Shown here piece by piece: positions 34,720 to 47,295 of a DNA stretch of 64,000 nt (position 1 is the first letter of the stretch; each line of letters opens with the position of its first letter). Under the pieces are notes generated by a model. The model did not search any database. It was given only the letters and a program-made list of their open reading frames with translations, and was not told the origin of the DNA. The stretch is from the NCBI GenBank assembly GCA_037178975.1, contig JASJZH010000006.1:4526001-4590000 (forward strand). The letters are read 5' to 3'. The position numbers and the translations under genes are program-made. The DNA comes from Oscheius tipulae (lineage: Eukaryota > Nematoda > Chromadorea > Rhabditida > Rhabditidae).

Positions 34720-37700
34720 TGTGGTACCAGTTCTTTTTTGTGCGGTAAACTTAAGTCAATGTGTCATGCATTCCGTTGTAGACTCCCAATCCCTCCACAT
34801 CTCTCAGCCAAATGCCGTGCAGTTGGTGCTATTTTCTCATGTGCCAGCCACTGTTCGAGTCAGGTACAAATTTTCTTCGGCTGAGAGATGAGTCCAGATT
34901 GTACAGTATGTCCCACTATTGTTCGAACAGTAGCTGGTTTTTTTTTTTTTTATGAAATAAACGTATTTGTATCTTTCTTCTTCTGGGGACACTAACGTGT
35001 TTCCAGCTATTTGTAGGACACTTGTTGTATCAGTGTCAGGTGGCTCTTCAGTTGCTTGTCCAAGCGATTACCAGCGTGCCAACGACATCTTCGTTTGAGC
35101 AAAGGATTAGTAACATAGTAGACTCGTCGAAAAGAAAACTTTCGCGCTGGAACTAGATGAAAATAAGAGCTGACACATTGCCTAGAGGGGGTCTTAAAAT
35201 ACATTTGACTACGGTAGAGACGAGACCGGGTTGGCAGCATTGCAATTACGTATATTAGCGTTGTGGTTCGGCTTTCACAGCAAATAGATAGCTACCGTAG
35301 GCCGACTGGTGGGAAAATAGAGATTCTTCGGCGCCCAAGGGCCGGATTACAAAGCGACGAGTGCTCGTGGAGCCCCACGCGATACCCTGAGAAGCACGCT
35401 TCAGGCTATTCCTCTTGTTTCTCGGTGGTCCGTTCAAGTAACCTCCAACTGCGACTGAATAGATAGGTGTGGTGGACATGTGGGGTCCGAGAGAGAGGAT
35501 AGCTAATCGTGCATGGCCTACGCTTCCCATCTGTGGGGGTGTAAATGTACTAATTGACATGTGTTCGTCTCTCGGCGGGGAGTCGCGCATCTCTCAGCGA
35601 GATACTGTAATTGACCGCTCAGAGACAATGCTAAACAAACGGTCGTTTAGCGCTGAGCTCGGCGAGAAGCGACTCAAATTGCCCCCCAGTTCTCACTTTC
35701 TGTGGGACCACTTTGAACGAGACACTTAGGATGAGCTCGGAGCCAGGTGACTAGTGGTCTATAATGCCAAAAGAATACGGAATTCTGTTGCGACAGTGGT
35801 GATACGCAGGATTTCGTGGCAAATTATGTAACATATGTTTTTTGCAGTAGTTTCATTCATTACACTTTGTTCATTGAACTATTGGTATCCGGAAGACAAT
35901 TAATCATTTCTTTGAGTATCATGTTTGATCCGGCGGCTACAGTAACTGGCTGAGAATCTTCATTGAAATGTGTACACTGAAGGATACGATGGCCGGACAG
36001 GTTCCTTGCAACCAGACACTTTTCGTCCTTCCAATTAACAGCCTCTCTTTTCCGTGATAATCATCGAAGACAGAGGACACGGGTCTTTTTCCAGGTTCTC
36101 CGCCGCTGTCGTAATTCTACCTGTACACTTGAAAGAGTCTATCGGTACACAAAAATTTTCCTGGAGTATGTTTCGCGAAATAAACACAAGTGAAGAAGTG
36201 AGCCATTGTGTATGTTGTCAGTGCTCGTATTTCGTTAACGTCTAGTGTTTGCGCGCAATCATCGTCTACACTAATGACTACCACAATTTGCACGGAATAT
36301 GTTGACTCCGGTCGTGCTACCGACACTTGGCTACGATACACCCGTATCGTCCGAGTTAGGTCAAATGTGTCGTTTAACTAGGGGCGACAAAACTGGATCA
36401 CTCTATAACACCAATTAGACTGGAGTCAGATAGTCGGGCCTCCGCACATTAAACGGTGACCTGTCGTCCGATAGGGCTCGATGGCGCGTGGATGCGAACT
36501 CTGAATGGAAACGTGTGATAATTACCTTTATCTGGCAACAAATTGCCACTGGTCATTTGCACCTCTCTCATGGATTGGGGGTCTTTGTGTACGTGTCAAA
36601 ATTCATCAATGTTGTTCCAGCGGACTTACTCATCAGACGTATGCCCTTTTCAAAAAGTCAAATGAAACGCCTTCGATGACATACGGCCTCAGACGAATGT
36701 AAACATGCGTCGTTTGATACATTCTTGATACATCCAACAAAGTGTAGGCACCTGGTGGGGACTACTAACAGATAAAGTAACTGTTTATGAACTTTTGAAG
36801 TTTTACAATAGGTGACAAGGTTATCAGGTGTGAGAGCGATAATATTGCAAATCTTTAGGTTCTCATTCGACAGACCGTGAATGTTAGATTCTTATCCGAT
36901 TGTGCGCTAATTGAGTCTCAATACGTGTCAGTAATCTACAGTACAGTTGACAAGATGATGACAGATTGCGTGAAGGACAGTCCAGAGCCAGCCGCAGTCA
37001 TACTTGGATTTATCTTAGGGGGTATACCTGCGCGACCCAAGACAAAAACTGTATAGTAACAACTAAAGGCTTATCCGGATTACAGTGTGCCAGCACATTA
37101 GCCGCGCTTCCAATATGTCATGTCTACATTAATTACAAGCTAAGAGCTCTTTTGATGGCGCCGAGTCAATGCGACAAATTGACTAAATGGCGGAGCATTG
37201 TGCGCAGATGTCACCTGTCCAAAATAATTCGGTATTTAACGAGGGACAATGCACTAACTCTAAAAGTGACATATTTACAGGGTTTTGTTAAAAGGTTTTG
37301 AGAGTTGCTGAGCGGCAGGATGCCAACTCTCTTTCCCTCTACCCGTGGTTTCGTGCAAAGTTGTGGAGCAGGTTAAGCGCGATTTCAATGAACAAACTTT
37401 CGCGAACAGGAAGATCTCTTCTAGTGTCAAAACAAATATAACACATGGTTACACCTTTTTTTTCGTTCAGTAATTTTCTTCAGTTTAATATATCCTTTAA
37501 ATGGTCCGGTGAATTTAAATGCGAGACACCAACATTTGTTCGACCAACGTAGCTGATTCGTGTCGAGCTTTCGAAGAGTACTCACAAAAACGCAAATCAT
37601 TAAAAGCTGAAGCGCAACATCCTGATAGCTTTATGACAACGTAACTGCCAGCGAATCGTTCCATTGCGGCATTTGTTTGAGATCAAATGTTGAGTTCGAC

Positions 37701-39202
37701 CATTGTACGCAAGACCTCGAGGGTCAGACATTCATTGTGTGTCACATTGCTTATGCAGTTCATCTTGTGCGATAGCACGTTTTAGTCTTCTGTTTTGTTT
37801 TTTCCTTGTGACTTTTTAGTAGAGAAATGTGGTGAGTTTGTATTGTACCGTAAGCATGTGTAGATGGCGCCGTTTTAAACAAAGTTTTGAATGTCGGTCC
37901 AGTAAGAATAGGAAAACTGAAATAGAGTAGAAGTGAAATGGAATTTGTTTTATGCTTTTGGCTTTGTAATACATTTTAGAACCGGAACAAACGGGAGCGA
38001 ATGCTGAAAAATAATCAGTTGCATGTATCCAAGAGCTATGTATATCATTTCCAAAATGAGTCGTTGCGTGGGCCTAAAATAACGAAACTATTGTTAACTG
38101 AGCATAATTCCAATAGTTTTAATTGTCTATGAACACCCTAAACAGAGAAGTCGATGTTCTATTAGCCGCGAAGTGTGTGTGTGTGACACCTACCCGAACT
38201 GGGTATAGAGACCCTAGGTTGTAACCTGTATTCGCCCTTTTATATTGATCATGAGACGACGCAGACGACAGGGATGGCGAGTAAAAGGCGAACCTTTGTA
38301 GCACAGTCCCAGCGGCGTCACATTAGTCGTCCCAACTCTCGTTAATACGCATCAATGCAAACATTCAGGCGTTGAAATTATAGTACTAATGCGCAAGAAA
38401 ACTGTTTTCTACAGCGCCAGACAAAAACCAAATCCTGACTCCTATTTTTGGTCCAAAGCGGGTGTTTCGTGCAGCTCTATATCCCTTTCTCTCTTTGTTC
38501 AACACGCAATTGTTTCTGATTTCTTGCAACGGATGTTCAGATATTGAGCGAAGTTTCTTCTCTTTGACAGAATTGTTTGGCAATGGAGATAAATGAGGTT
38601 CAATCTAATGGCTCGCTTCCCCCTGAGTCCAATTTGTCTCCTGAATACTTCTTCCCCGTTTGAAAGCCTTGTCTTAGGCCGCCGACTGCCTTTTAAGACA
38701 GTTAAGCTTTAACATTAACACGCCAACTGTTGTCTAAGCGCGATGACCTTCCAGTACCCCGCTGATAGAGTGACCTTGCTGATAGAGCTTCTCCATACGA
38801 AGGTGTCTCCCGACCATCAGTCATCCATATCATTTGGAAGTTTTGTGTACTTTTGCTCTTTTACCAGTCGTTTTGGATATGCCAAGTCGACCTTTTCCCA
38901 GTTGCGCAATCACTTGAAAAATTTGAAGATTTGCCCTCAAAACTCTTGTCGGTTTCATGAGTGCCGCCCAAGAGGATCTCGCTGCGGGATAATCACAGGC
39001 CGACCATTATGCTGTGTCCGTCGTCCTTTTGTCATTATTTCCGGGCCATTGGTTAAGGCGAAGGCTGGCGGCATATCCCTACCATCTATCTTCAGATTTC
39101 ATATTATCCACTCCACTTTACTTATATTTATTCTCTCATTGTCGTTTCATGCTACCACTCTTCATCCGCTTAAGAACAGCACAAAATAACTTTTGTAGAG
39201 CC
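34720..39202. other. 3' flank of ceh-32 and 4-kb gene-poor region before peroxidasin
   Basis: The ceh-32 3' UTR extends to about 34975 (poly-T run near 34929-34951, AATAAA at 34956). Beyond it I see only unsupported ORFs (35255-35590 minus, 36966-37301 plus, 38743-39189 plus). No RNA gene or repeat was recognised. Confidence 0.38.
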
Positions 39203-42200
39203 ATGCTCTTAATACTTCTTTTGGGTCTTTTTAACACCGGCACATCTTGTCCAGAAAGATGTAAGTGTATTGGTGACACTGTAGATTGCAGTAGCCAACG
39301 TGAGGTTTCTGTGCTTATGATAAACAAAGTGCAATTCAGAACTTACATATTTTCCTCGGAACATTCCATCTACTACTGGTACACTGATACTCAGTCACAA
39401 CAGACTAGGTCGTTTGTCTATAGAAGATGTTAAGAATTTCAAATCTCTGCATACCCTTCTACTCAGTGACAATGTCATTCGAGCGGTTGACGAGGTACGT
39501 TAAGTATAGCTTGTGGTTTCAAATGCAAGTTTAGAACATTCTTGGATCACTTCCTTCTCTAAAGAGACTCTCGCTTGCCCGTAACCGATTAACGTTGGCT
39601 CGACCATTCTCAGCAACATTCAGCCCCATTGTATCGCTGGACTTGAGACACAATAAAATCGAGAGAATAGATCCAGAGGTAGTTTTTCAAGATTGTTCAG
39701 CTTAATGTTATTCAGGCGTTCTCTTCACTGAAGTCATTAATTCAGCTGGACTTGGCTCACAATAGCTTGCAAAGCTTGCATCAAACTACTTTTAAGGTAT
39801 AATAATTAGTTCAACTCATGAAGGTGGTAATAGCACAATCCTTCTCTACGTGACATTCGTCTTCACAGGAATCCATGGAACTGCGACTGCAGGTTGGTTG
39901 AATCGGTTTGCTTCCAGCAACGTTCAGAATCTCTTTGTTACTCCCACTTCTCAACAAGACTTCCATCCATACATCGGAGATCTCTTGCTATAATCCTCCA
40001 GCATTTAGAAGTAGAGGTTTTACTGAGGTAGTGGATTTGGTACTGCACGTAAACACACGTCCCAGATCACTTCTGCCAACTGCTCAAATCCAATTGTGGT
40101 TGAGAAAGAACTTCATCACCAGTTGTCTTGTCCTGGAGAAGATAAGAAAAATGTTCAGTGGTTCTATCGGTACCCTATTTCTTATCCCTCTCTTAAGTAT
40201 ATGTTTGAGGGGAACAGAACTGGATTTCTCTTTGGCGACCACCTATCAACTGAACGATGACGGAGTTCTTCTGTTGCCGGTTGATGAGCCATACGATCAT
40301 TTCACTTGCGCATCAGATTATCTCATTGTCCCACAAAGATTTTTGAGACAGGCGAGGCCGTCTGCTGGGCAGGCTCCGCAGTTCACTTATAGACCGAGAG
40401 ATAGTTCTTACAGGTAAAAGAGCAACCTCTTAAAGATAATATGCTTTGCAGAGAAGGAACTGCTGTCAAAGTTCATTGCGAAGTTATCGGTGAGCCGAAG
40501 CCGACTATCAGCTGGTTCTTCAAAAATCAGGTAAAACGGAATTTCTTTTTTTCAAACATCAGTTTCAGCGAATAATCCCTACTAGAAAGTACGAGTTGAC
40601 TTATGCCAACTCTGTCCTGAAAATTTATCCCTTTCTCGAAGAAGATGTCGGATCGTGAGAGATCATTTTTCTTTTTTTCAAGAAGCATTTTAGATACAAA
40701 TGCGAGGCCGTCAACGTTCACGGAAAAGTCGAGCACAGTTCAAGACTACAACTGATTTCTAGGTGTTCCTCAATCTTAATCAACAACACAAAGATTCAGT
40801 GTACCTCCGGCCATCTATGATGGACCTTCTACTCAATCAGTCGAAGTGGGACAGCAGGTGACCTTCCGCTGTCGAGCAAGAGGAGTTCCAAAACCGGACA
40901 TTTCATGGTTTTTTGACGGGTCCATCATCCCCCATATTAGGTAGCGCGAATATATTACGAAGGTCGTATATTAGCCATACAGGGGTCGTTTTATGGTGTC
41001 GGAAGATGGAACCGAATTAACTGTGACAAGAGTTGGAAGACAGGATGATGGAGTGTTCTCTTGTATGGCTGGAAATAGTGTCGGAGCTATGATGGCCGAG
41101 GCTCGATTGAAAGTCAAGGGTGATTTTGCCAAGACAGTCGATCAACTGCTGACGGATGATGCTATCAGGAACATCGCCTTGAAGGCGAAAGAAAACGTAG
41201 AACGGTATGGTCTACATAGCGAGTTTAACAATTTCTGTGTTTTAGAGAGGTCCTGAACACCAAGACAAGGCTCAGTCAAGATCGTGTCACAAATCCCAAC
41301 GACCTCAAACGCCTGTTCCGTTTTTCGATTCCCGCACATGCCGTTGAACTCAGCAAAGCCAGAGAGATTTATGAAGAGTCCATTCGTCTTGTACACGAAC
41401 ACGTGCAAAGAGGTAGATTGTGGGAGAACTGGGTAAACTTTCTTTCAGGAATGAGACTGCCGGTGAATCAGCTAGCTCCAAATGTTTCTTACGAAGCTGT
41501 GCTTTCGGCATCCCATGTCCAGACTTTGATGGAACTCTCTGGTTGCCAGACTGGTCAAATTTTGAAGGATTCTTGCACAGACATGTGCTTCAACAACAAG
41601 TACAGGTATATTCAAGCGAATTTCTAAACGCACTGAGCTTTCAGAACTTTCGACGGACAGTGCAACAACTTTGAGCATCCCATGTGGGGAGTCGCTTCAA
41701 TGCCACTTCAACGATTGCTACCTCCGATTTACGAAAACGGTTTCAACACACCTGTTGGATGGGAGAAGGGTCGTCTTTATTACGGATACCCGAAACCTAA
41801 CGCTCGCGAGGTAATCGAAAGTTTTTCGAAGTTTAAACGCGGTTTAGATCTCAAGACTTCTTGTTGGAACTCACACCATCACTCCTCACACACATCTTTC
41901 GGCTATGGTTATGCAATGGGGTCAATTCGTGGACCACGATCTGACCCACACAGCAATGGCTCTATCTCGTAGTTCTTACGCGACTGGAGCAATCTGCAAC
42001 AGAACTTGCGAAAACCTTGATCCCTGTTTTAACATCCCTCTAACACCCAACGACCCGAAGCTACATACTGGAGTGTAAGATTGTGCTTGTATTTCTACAT
42101 ATTATGGGTTTTAGACACATCAAATACCCTTGCATCGAGTTTGAAAGAAGTGGAGCAGTGTGTGGATCGGGCGAAACATCTTTGGTTTTCCAGCGAGTCA

Positions 42201-44043
42201 CCTATCGCGATCAGCTCAATGTCATCACATCCTTCCTGGACGGTTCGGTCGTTTATGGTAGCTCAGAAGCCCAAGCTCTCGAGCTTCGCGACTTGTTTGG
42301 AGACCACGGGCAAATGCGATTTGACATCGTATCCACGTGAGTAAAGCTGTTTATTGCGAGCAATTGCTTTCCAGTGCTCAAAAGCCTTACCTGCCTTTTG
42401 AGAAAGACTCGGAAATGGATTGTAAGAGAAACTTCTCACAAGAGAATCCAATCCGTTGTTTCTTGGCAGGAGATCTACGTGCTAACGAGCAGCTCGGTCT
42501 GGCTTCAATGCACACTCTCTTCCTGCGAGAACACAATAGAATTGCTGGAAAACTGCTGGAGCTAAATGTCAATTGGGACGGGGAAACAATTTATCAGGAG
42601 ACCAGAAAGATTGTTTCTGCTATCATTCAACACATTACTTACAAGGAATGGCTTCCGACAGTTCTCGGAAAGGTACTGATTATGAGTCATCATGTGAAAA
42701 ATTGATCCAGACTGGATACAACGAGCTGATTGGTGAATATGGCGGATACAATCCTGAAGTCAATCCATCTATCACTAACGCCTTTGCCACGGCTGCCTTC
42801 AGATTTGGTCACACACTCATCAATCCTACACTGTTCCGTTTTGACAAGGACTTCAAGGTGGTCAGTGATGGTCATCTTCCACTACATAAGGTATTATTTA
42901 TTATTCTAATTGCAAACTGGTTTCAAATTTCCCAGGCCTTCTTCGCCCCCGAGCGTTTGCTGTCGGAAGGTGGTATCGATCCATTGCTGCGTGGGCTTTT
43001 CGCATCGCCATTAAAGCTACCACGTAGCAACCAACTCCTGAACATGGAACTTACTGAGAAACTTTTCGGCCGATTCCACGAAGTGGCTTTGGACCTGGCC
43101 GTAATGAACATTCAGCGAGGAAGAGATCACGCTCTCCCGGGGTCAGTATAGTTTGACCATTCATAAAGGAAATCGAATCATTACCGGGAATAATACAACA
43201 TATATTTATAGGTACATCGAATATCGCCGATTCTGCAATCTTTCGGTGCCTAACAGCTGGGACGACATGGCGAATATTGTGCAGGACTCAGGAGTCAGAC
43301 AAAAACTAAAGGGACTCTATGGACACCCTGGTAGAAATCCAACTAACTCTAAGTCATTGACATTTAGCCAACATTGACCTGTGGGTTGGAGGTGTCGTCG
43401 AGGAGCGTCTGCCTGACGCATTGATGGGACCAACTTTTGCCTGCATAATTGCTGACCAGTTCAAGAGACTACGTGACGGAGACAGATTCTGGTGAGCAAT
43501 CAAGCAAACAGGTGCTAACCGAGATTGAGGTACGAAAACGAGGGCGTCTTCAACAAGATGCAGCTGCAGCAAATTAAAAAGTCCTCGTTGGCTCGACTTT
43601 TCTGTGACAACGGTGATGACATCAACAAAGTTCAGGTGAATATTGTTTACGCGAGAATTGATCAGAACAAGTGGGATAGTCAACAACGTTGGATATGAGA
43701 AGACCAATCTCCAATTTTCAGAGAAACGTGTTCTTCTATCCTGGAAACTCGACTCTTTTGTACGAAAAATGCGAAATGCATCCTACAATCAACCTCAACA
43801 TGTGGACCCACTGTTGTGATTCAGGACAGTGCTCCATGTCAGACGAGAAGCAGTCGAGGTTTGTGTAATGCCTATCCTAAGCTCATTTGTTTCAGCAGAA
43901 GAAGAAGGTCCCATGGAAAGGACTGCACAACAGATGAAGGCACGAGGAAGGAGGGCATGATCTGGCATCCCGAGAAGTGTTCAGTTTGCAAGTGCGAAGA
44001 TGGGAAAGTCTGGTGTACGGTCAAATCGAACTGCTCGGAATAA
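39203..44043 (+). CDS. PXDN: Peroxidasin: LRR, Ig, haem peroxidase and VWC domains
   Basis: Secreted matrix peroxidase that crosslinks collagen IV through sulfilimine bonds. Order: signal peptide ([15 protein letters not shown]); LRR N-cap [14 protein letters not shown]; four or so LRRs (for example [17 protein letters not shown]); LRR C-cap [17 protein letters not shown] through ITSANC; three Ig domains (LSC...[20 protein letters not shown]...[22 protein letters not shown]...FSCMAG); haem peroxidase; C-terminal VWC ([20 protein letters not shown]). Peroxidase residues visible: distal His in [15 protein letters not shown], catalytic Arg in [16 protein letters not shown], proximal His in [10 protein letters not shown]. 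The LRR cap needs two introns of 35 and 38 nt to read through. Vertebrate PXDN has four Ig domains; I count three. The start follows a TTTTGTAG acceptor by 4 nt; the stop is at 44041-44043, converging on the next gene. Confidence 0.95.
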
Positions 44044-44174
44044 TCTCTTTTTAACAAATCTACAGATTGTTAGTCATTGCCATAAATATTCAAACTCGTT
44101 CATTAAACGCAAACAATGGTGATTACAACGTCATAAATTATCACAGCACAAAGAATTAGAGCGAGACCCGAGCA

Positions 44175-44950
44175 TTACTTTTTCTGCATTTGTTGCTGAA
44201 ACTATTTGATTAATACTTTAGAAGTAAAACAAATACCTGCAAAGTCTCCTTGAACTTTCTCAGTTCCTCGTGGGTTCTACTCCATGGTCTCTGTGCACAC
44301 GCTGACTTTTGTCCATTTTGGCAGGCGTCAAGAGAGGGAAGAGCACAGCTTTGAGCAGAATATAATGTCGAGTCGCTAAAGTTCCTGGAAAGTAAGTTGA
44401 TTGTTTCCCACGACGAGAGTCCTACCTGACGTTTGGCGGGGTACGTTCTTCTTTGCAAGAACGGCGAGGGCCGCTACTACGAGCACGTGGGAGAAAGCCA
44501 CGGATTGCATCTGAAAAGACCTCCTTGAATGTGATCTTTAAAAAATAGTGGGTGTGTCTTTTGTCATCAATACAATAATACGCTAAAACAAGTAAAAAGA
44601 CATACCATCTACCCCAAACTCCTTTTGAAACTCTCGTTGTCGCTCTTTCTTTGTCGTATCGACTGTGTAAGTCATGTTGAGAAAAGATTTGTCCTGATCT
44701 GCCAGTTTGTTCCGGAAGCTGAAAAAAAGCTATTGAATTGTGATAACGGCCGTTTAATTGACAGCGAGTGCGAGCTGCCAAGTATGAGGACGACGGGGCG
44801 GAGCGTCAGTAAAGTTCAGTAATTATGATAAAAGTTGGTTTTACGCATGAAAAGACAATCATTTTACTCTGTCGTGAACAAATGTAATAGTACTTACGGT
44901 GTGAGTTGCGGAAGTTGTGTGGCCGAGTTCGCGAGGATCACTTCCTTCAT
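44175..44950 (-). CDS. Unrecognised 139-residue protein
   Basis: Five exons (44898-44950, 44606-44718, 44426-44510, 44237-44384, 44175-44195) total 420 nt with every junction in frame and canonical GT/AG borders. It starts MKEVILANSATQLPQLTPFR 8 nt after a TTTCAG acceptor and ends ELRKFKETLQQQMQKK. No signal peptide or membrane helix. The first half is charged (TTKKERQREFQKEFGV), the middle basic (RGFLPRARSSGPRRSC), and the second half has four to five cysteines (CALPSLDACQNGQKSACAQR) before a short helical tail. I do not recognise the family. The consistent gene structure makes it a real gene despite the lack of a hit from memory. Confidence 0.68.
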
Positions 44951-46155
44951 GTCTGCTTCTGAAATTTTCGAATCACGTCTGTGTGAAGTTTAGCTGTCTG
45001 AAGCAAAGTGAATGGAGGTGTCCGTCGTAATCAGTCATGTAATGGGCATAGTTCTACAATGAAACCAACTGTTAGCAACGACAAGTTGTCAACAGTTTCA
45101 GGAAGGGAGGTAAAACGTTATGCGAAAGCACATAGGATGCGCCTGTCAATTTCCCAAAACAAACTTCTGCTCTTCATCAAATGATTTACTACGCAGTTAT
45201 TTGATGTGGCAATAGCTAAAGTTTGCTCAAGGGAAAAATCTTGTAACTTTGCAATGAAAATGATGAATAAGCTGAGAGATGTATCTATGGTTTACAACAA
45301 TTAGTGTTTCATATTAAAGTTGTGAGTTAACCGTGCACGAGTGACGTTGATTACATCTATTAACATGTAAAAAACAGTGTAATTTTCAGGTCATAAGTTT
45401 GTCATTCAGTATGGGCAATCGCGTAAAGAAGGGACGCACGGACTGCTTACAACGAAGACAACACTAACAGACTGGACCAAACGATCTATGTAAATAAGAA
45501 AAAAACCTATTTAGACTGGTTGTAACGCAAAAGTGAATTATATCATAGGACTGTAATTTAAAAACAGCCAGCTGATTGCTGACCTCGGAGCGTTGATTGC
45601 ATTAGACCCGCCTTCTTCTCCGCGGCAACAGTGAGGTAGCGAGGCAGATATGGAAAACGGCATGAAAGTTAATGATATGGGATTTTTGACCGGAAGTGTT
45701 TATTACCATCATATGACGGCGGATGTAGAAGGAAAACGATGTGAAAGCTGGTCTGAGATTGTCTGTGCCTTTGTCTGGAAACATATGTTCACAAGTTGGG
45801 ATCAGGGAAAACAGCCAATCAAGACTATTTTGAATTCACGATGTCTTGAGGCGGCGCTGATTGTGTTGTACTAGAGTAAACTAGCAGTACAACAAAATGA
45901 CCAAAAACGAATTTTGCTGATGACATATTGTTAAAGAGGCATGTGATAAGGGTGTTGAAGACTAGTCAGAGCAATTTTTCCGCTATGTAAGTCTCTATGG
46001 TGACTGACGAGGGTCTTCCTTAATCAGATAGATCACAACAGAGAGCGTAGAGTATGATTTATTCATAGCACCGGGAGAAACTTAGAAAACAAAGATTTTA
46101 CCCGTTATCGGTTCGATACAATTGTTGACCTGGATTGCCGAAGTTATGACGTTTT
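44951..46155. other. Intergenic, no supported gene
   Basis: 5' flank of the 139-residue gene and 3' flank of the Ly6 gene. One plus ORF (45650-45874) lacks domains and splice signals. Nothing else seen. Confidence 0.35.
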
Positions 46156-47295
46156 TCAAACAGAAAGCAACATTCCGAGAAGGACCAAATTGGAGATCAT
46201 TTTTGCATTTGAAGAGTTGCAGAGGAATCCTTTACATATGTGTATGTAGCCGACGGTAACGTTTGGATTGAACTCGCCCACCAACCGGAGCTGAAATTGT
46301 ATGATTTGGCTTTTTAAATTAGTTTATTTGTCAAGCGCGGATTTCAATAGACGCAGAATCGGGTGTCACTTAATATGACACAAGAGAATTCCATCAAAAA
46401 AAAAATGTCAGTAATTCAAGAAGACCTACCAAGTTGTTTCTCGCTGCAGGATCAAGGATGCCTGTATGATTCATCACGCGTGACCAGCAATCTCTGACCA
46501 CAGCTCCACTTTCTACTGAAATTTGCAAGTTGCATTTAGGGCCAGCTCGCTTCAAACTGATCAAAAACAGCTGTCAGCTGAGACACAAAAAAGCAGCTAG
46601 TTTCGAGAGAAGGAGAATAGAGCTCAACTCACCGCAGACATCTCTCTTGGCAGGGGGCTCTTTTATAACGGCCTTGATGCATACACTTCCAGGACAATCC
46701 ACTACCGGGATGGCGCTTTTCACCTAAAATCCCAAGTAGCTATAGAAGAGAATGTGTAAATTAGAGGGGGGGGGGGGGATGGGAAAATTCACACCTAAGT
46801 GTTGACATAAGAAGAGAATTCCAACTCACCGAGTCACATGATTCGTTTGAGTACCATGGAAAGTCAGACAGGTATTGGAGCTGGTTCGTCTCTTCATCTT
46901 TCGGCTTAACGAAGTTTAAGTGAGAGATATGTCATGAATGAACTTACCCATCGAGAATGAAGCAGGGCTGACGAACAACTATAGCACTTTTCTGAAAAGG
47001 GAGAATGTGAATACGGACCATTTAAACTCGCATGTCAAGTTGTTTACAACGAGAGGTGTCAAGTTACGTGCTCACTCATATAATATTAAAAAAGTGAAAG
47101 AAGAGTAAAGATGAGTCACTCCGATTATACAAGGTTTTTAGCAAAATACTCTTTCTTTCAGGATGCAAAATGCACCTCTTAGATTTTATATCACATACAT
47201 TTCCAACTGTCAACCTGTAGAGTAAGCAAGTTTCAAAGATCCTGACCTGCTGATGTGTAGGTGTAGACAGAAAAAATGAGTAATTGTAGCAGCAT
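46156..47295 (-). CDS. GPI-anchored Ly6/uPAR-domain protein
   Basis: Six exons (47247-47295, 46948-46991, 46830-46904, 46633-46723, 46430-46515, 46156-46290) join in phase to 159 residues. A signal peptide (MLLQLLIFSVYTYTSA) is followed at once by EKCYSCSS, the typical start of a Ly6 three-finger domain. Further cysteines: FPWYSNESCDS, VVDCPGSVCIKAV, KRDVC, VVRDCWSRVMNHTG and the closing CKGFLCNSS, where the C-N is the family's last-cysteine/Asn pair. The tail AKMISNLVLLGMLLSV is hydrophobic and ends the protein, as for a GPI signal. Such proteins sit on the outer membrane leaflet; many nematode members are uncharacterised or modulate receptors. Intron 3 contains a run of 13 G. No trans-splice acceptor is evident at the start. 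Confidence 0.8.

Noticed and set aside
46758-46770. Run of 13 G on the plus strand
   Set aside because: Lies in an intron of the Ly6 gene; a homopolymer of this size is likely slippage or a sequencing ambiguity, with no sign of function.
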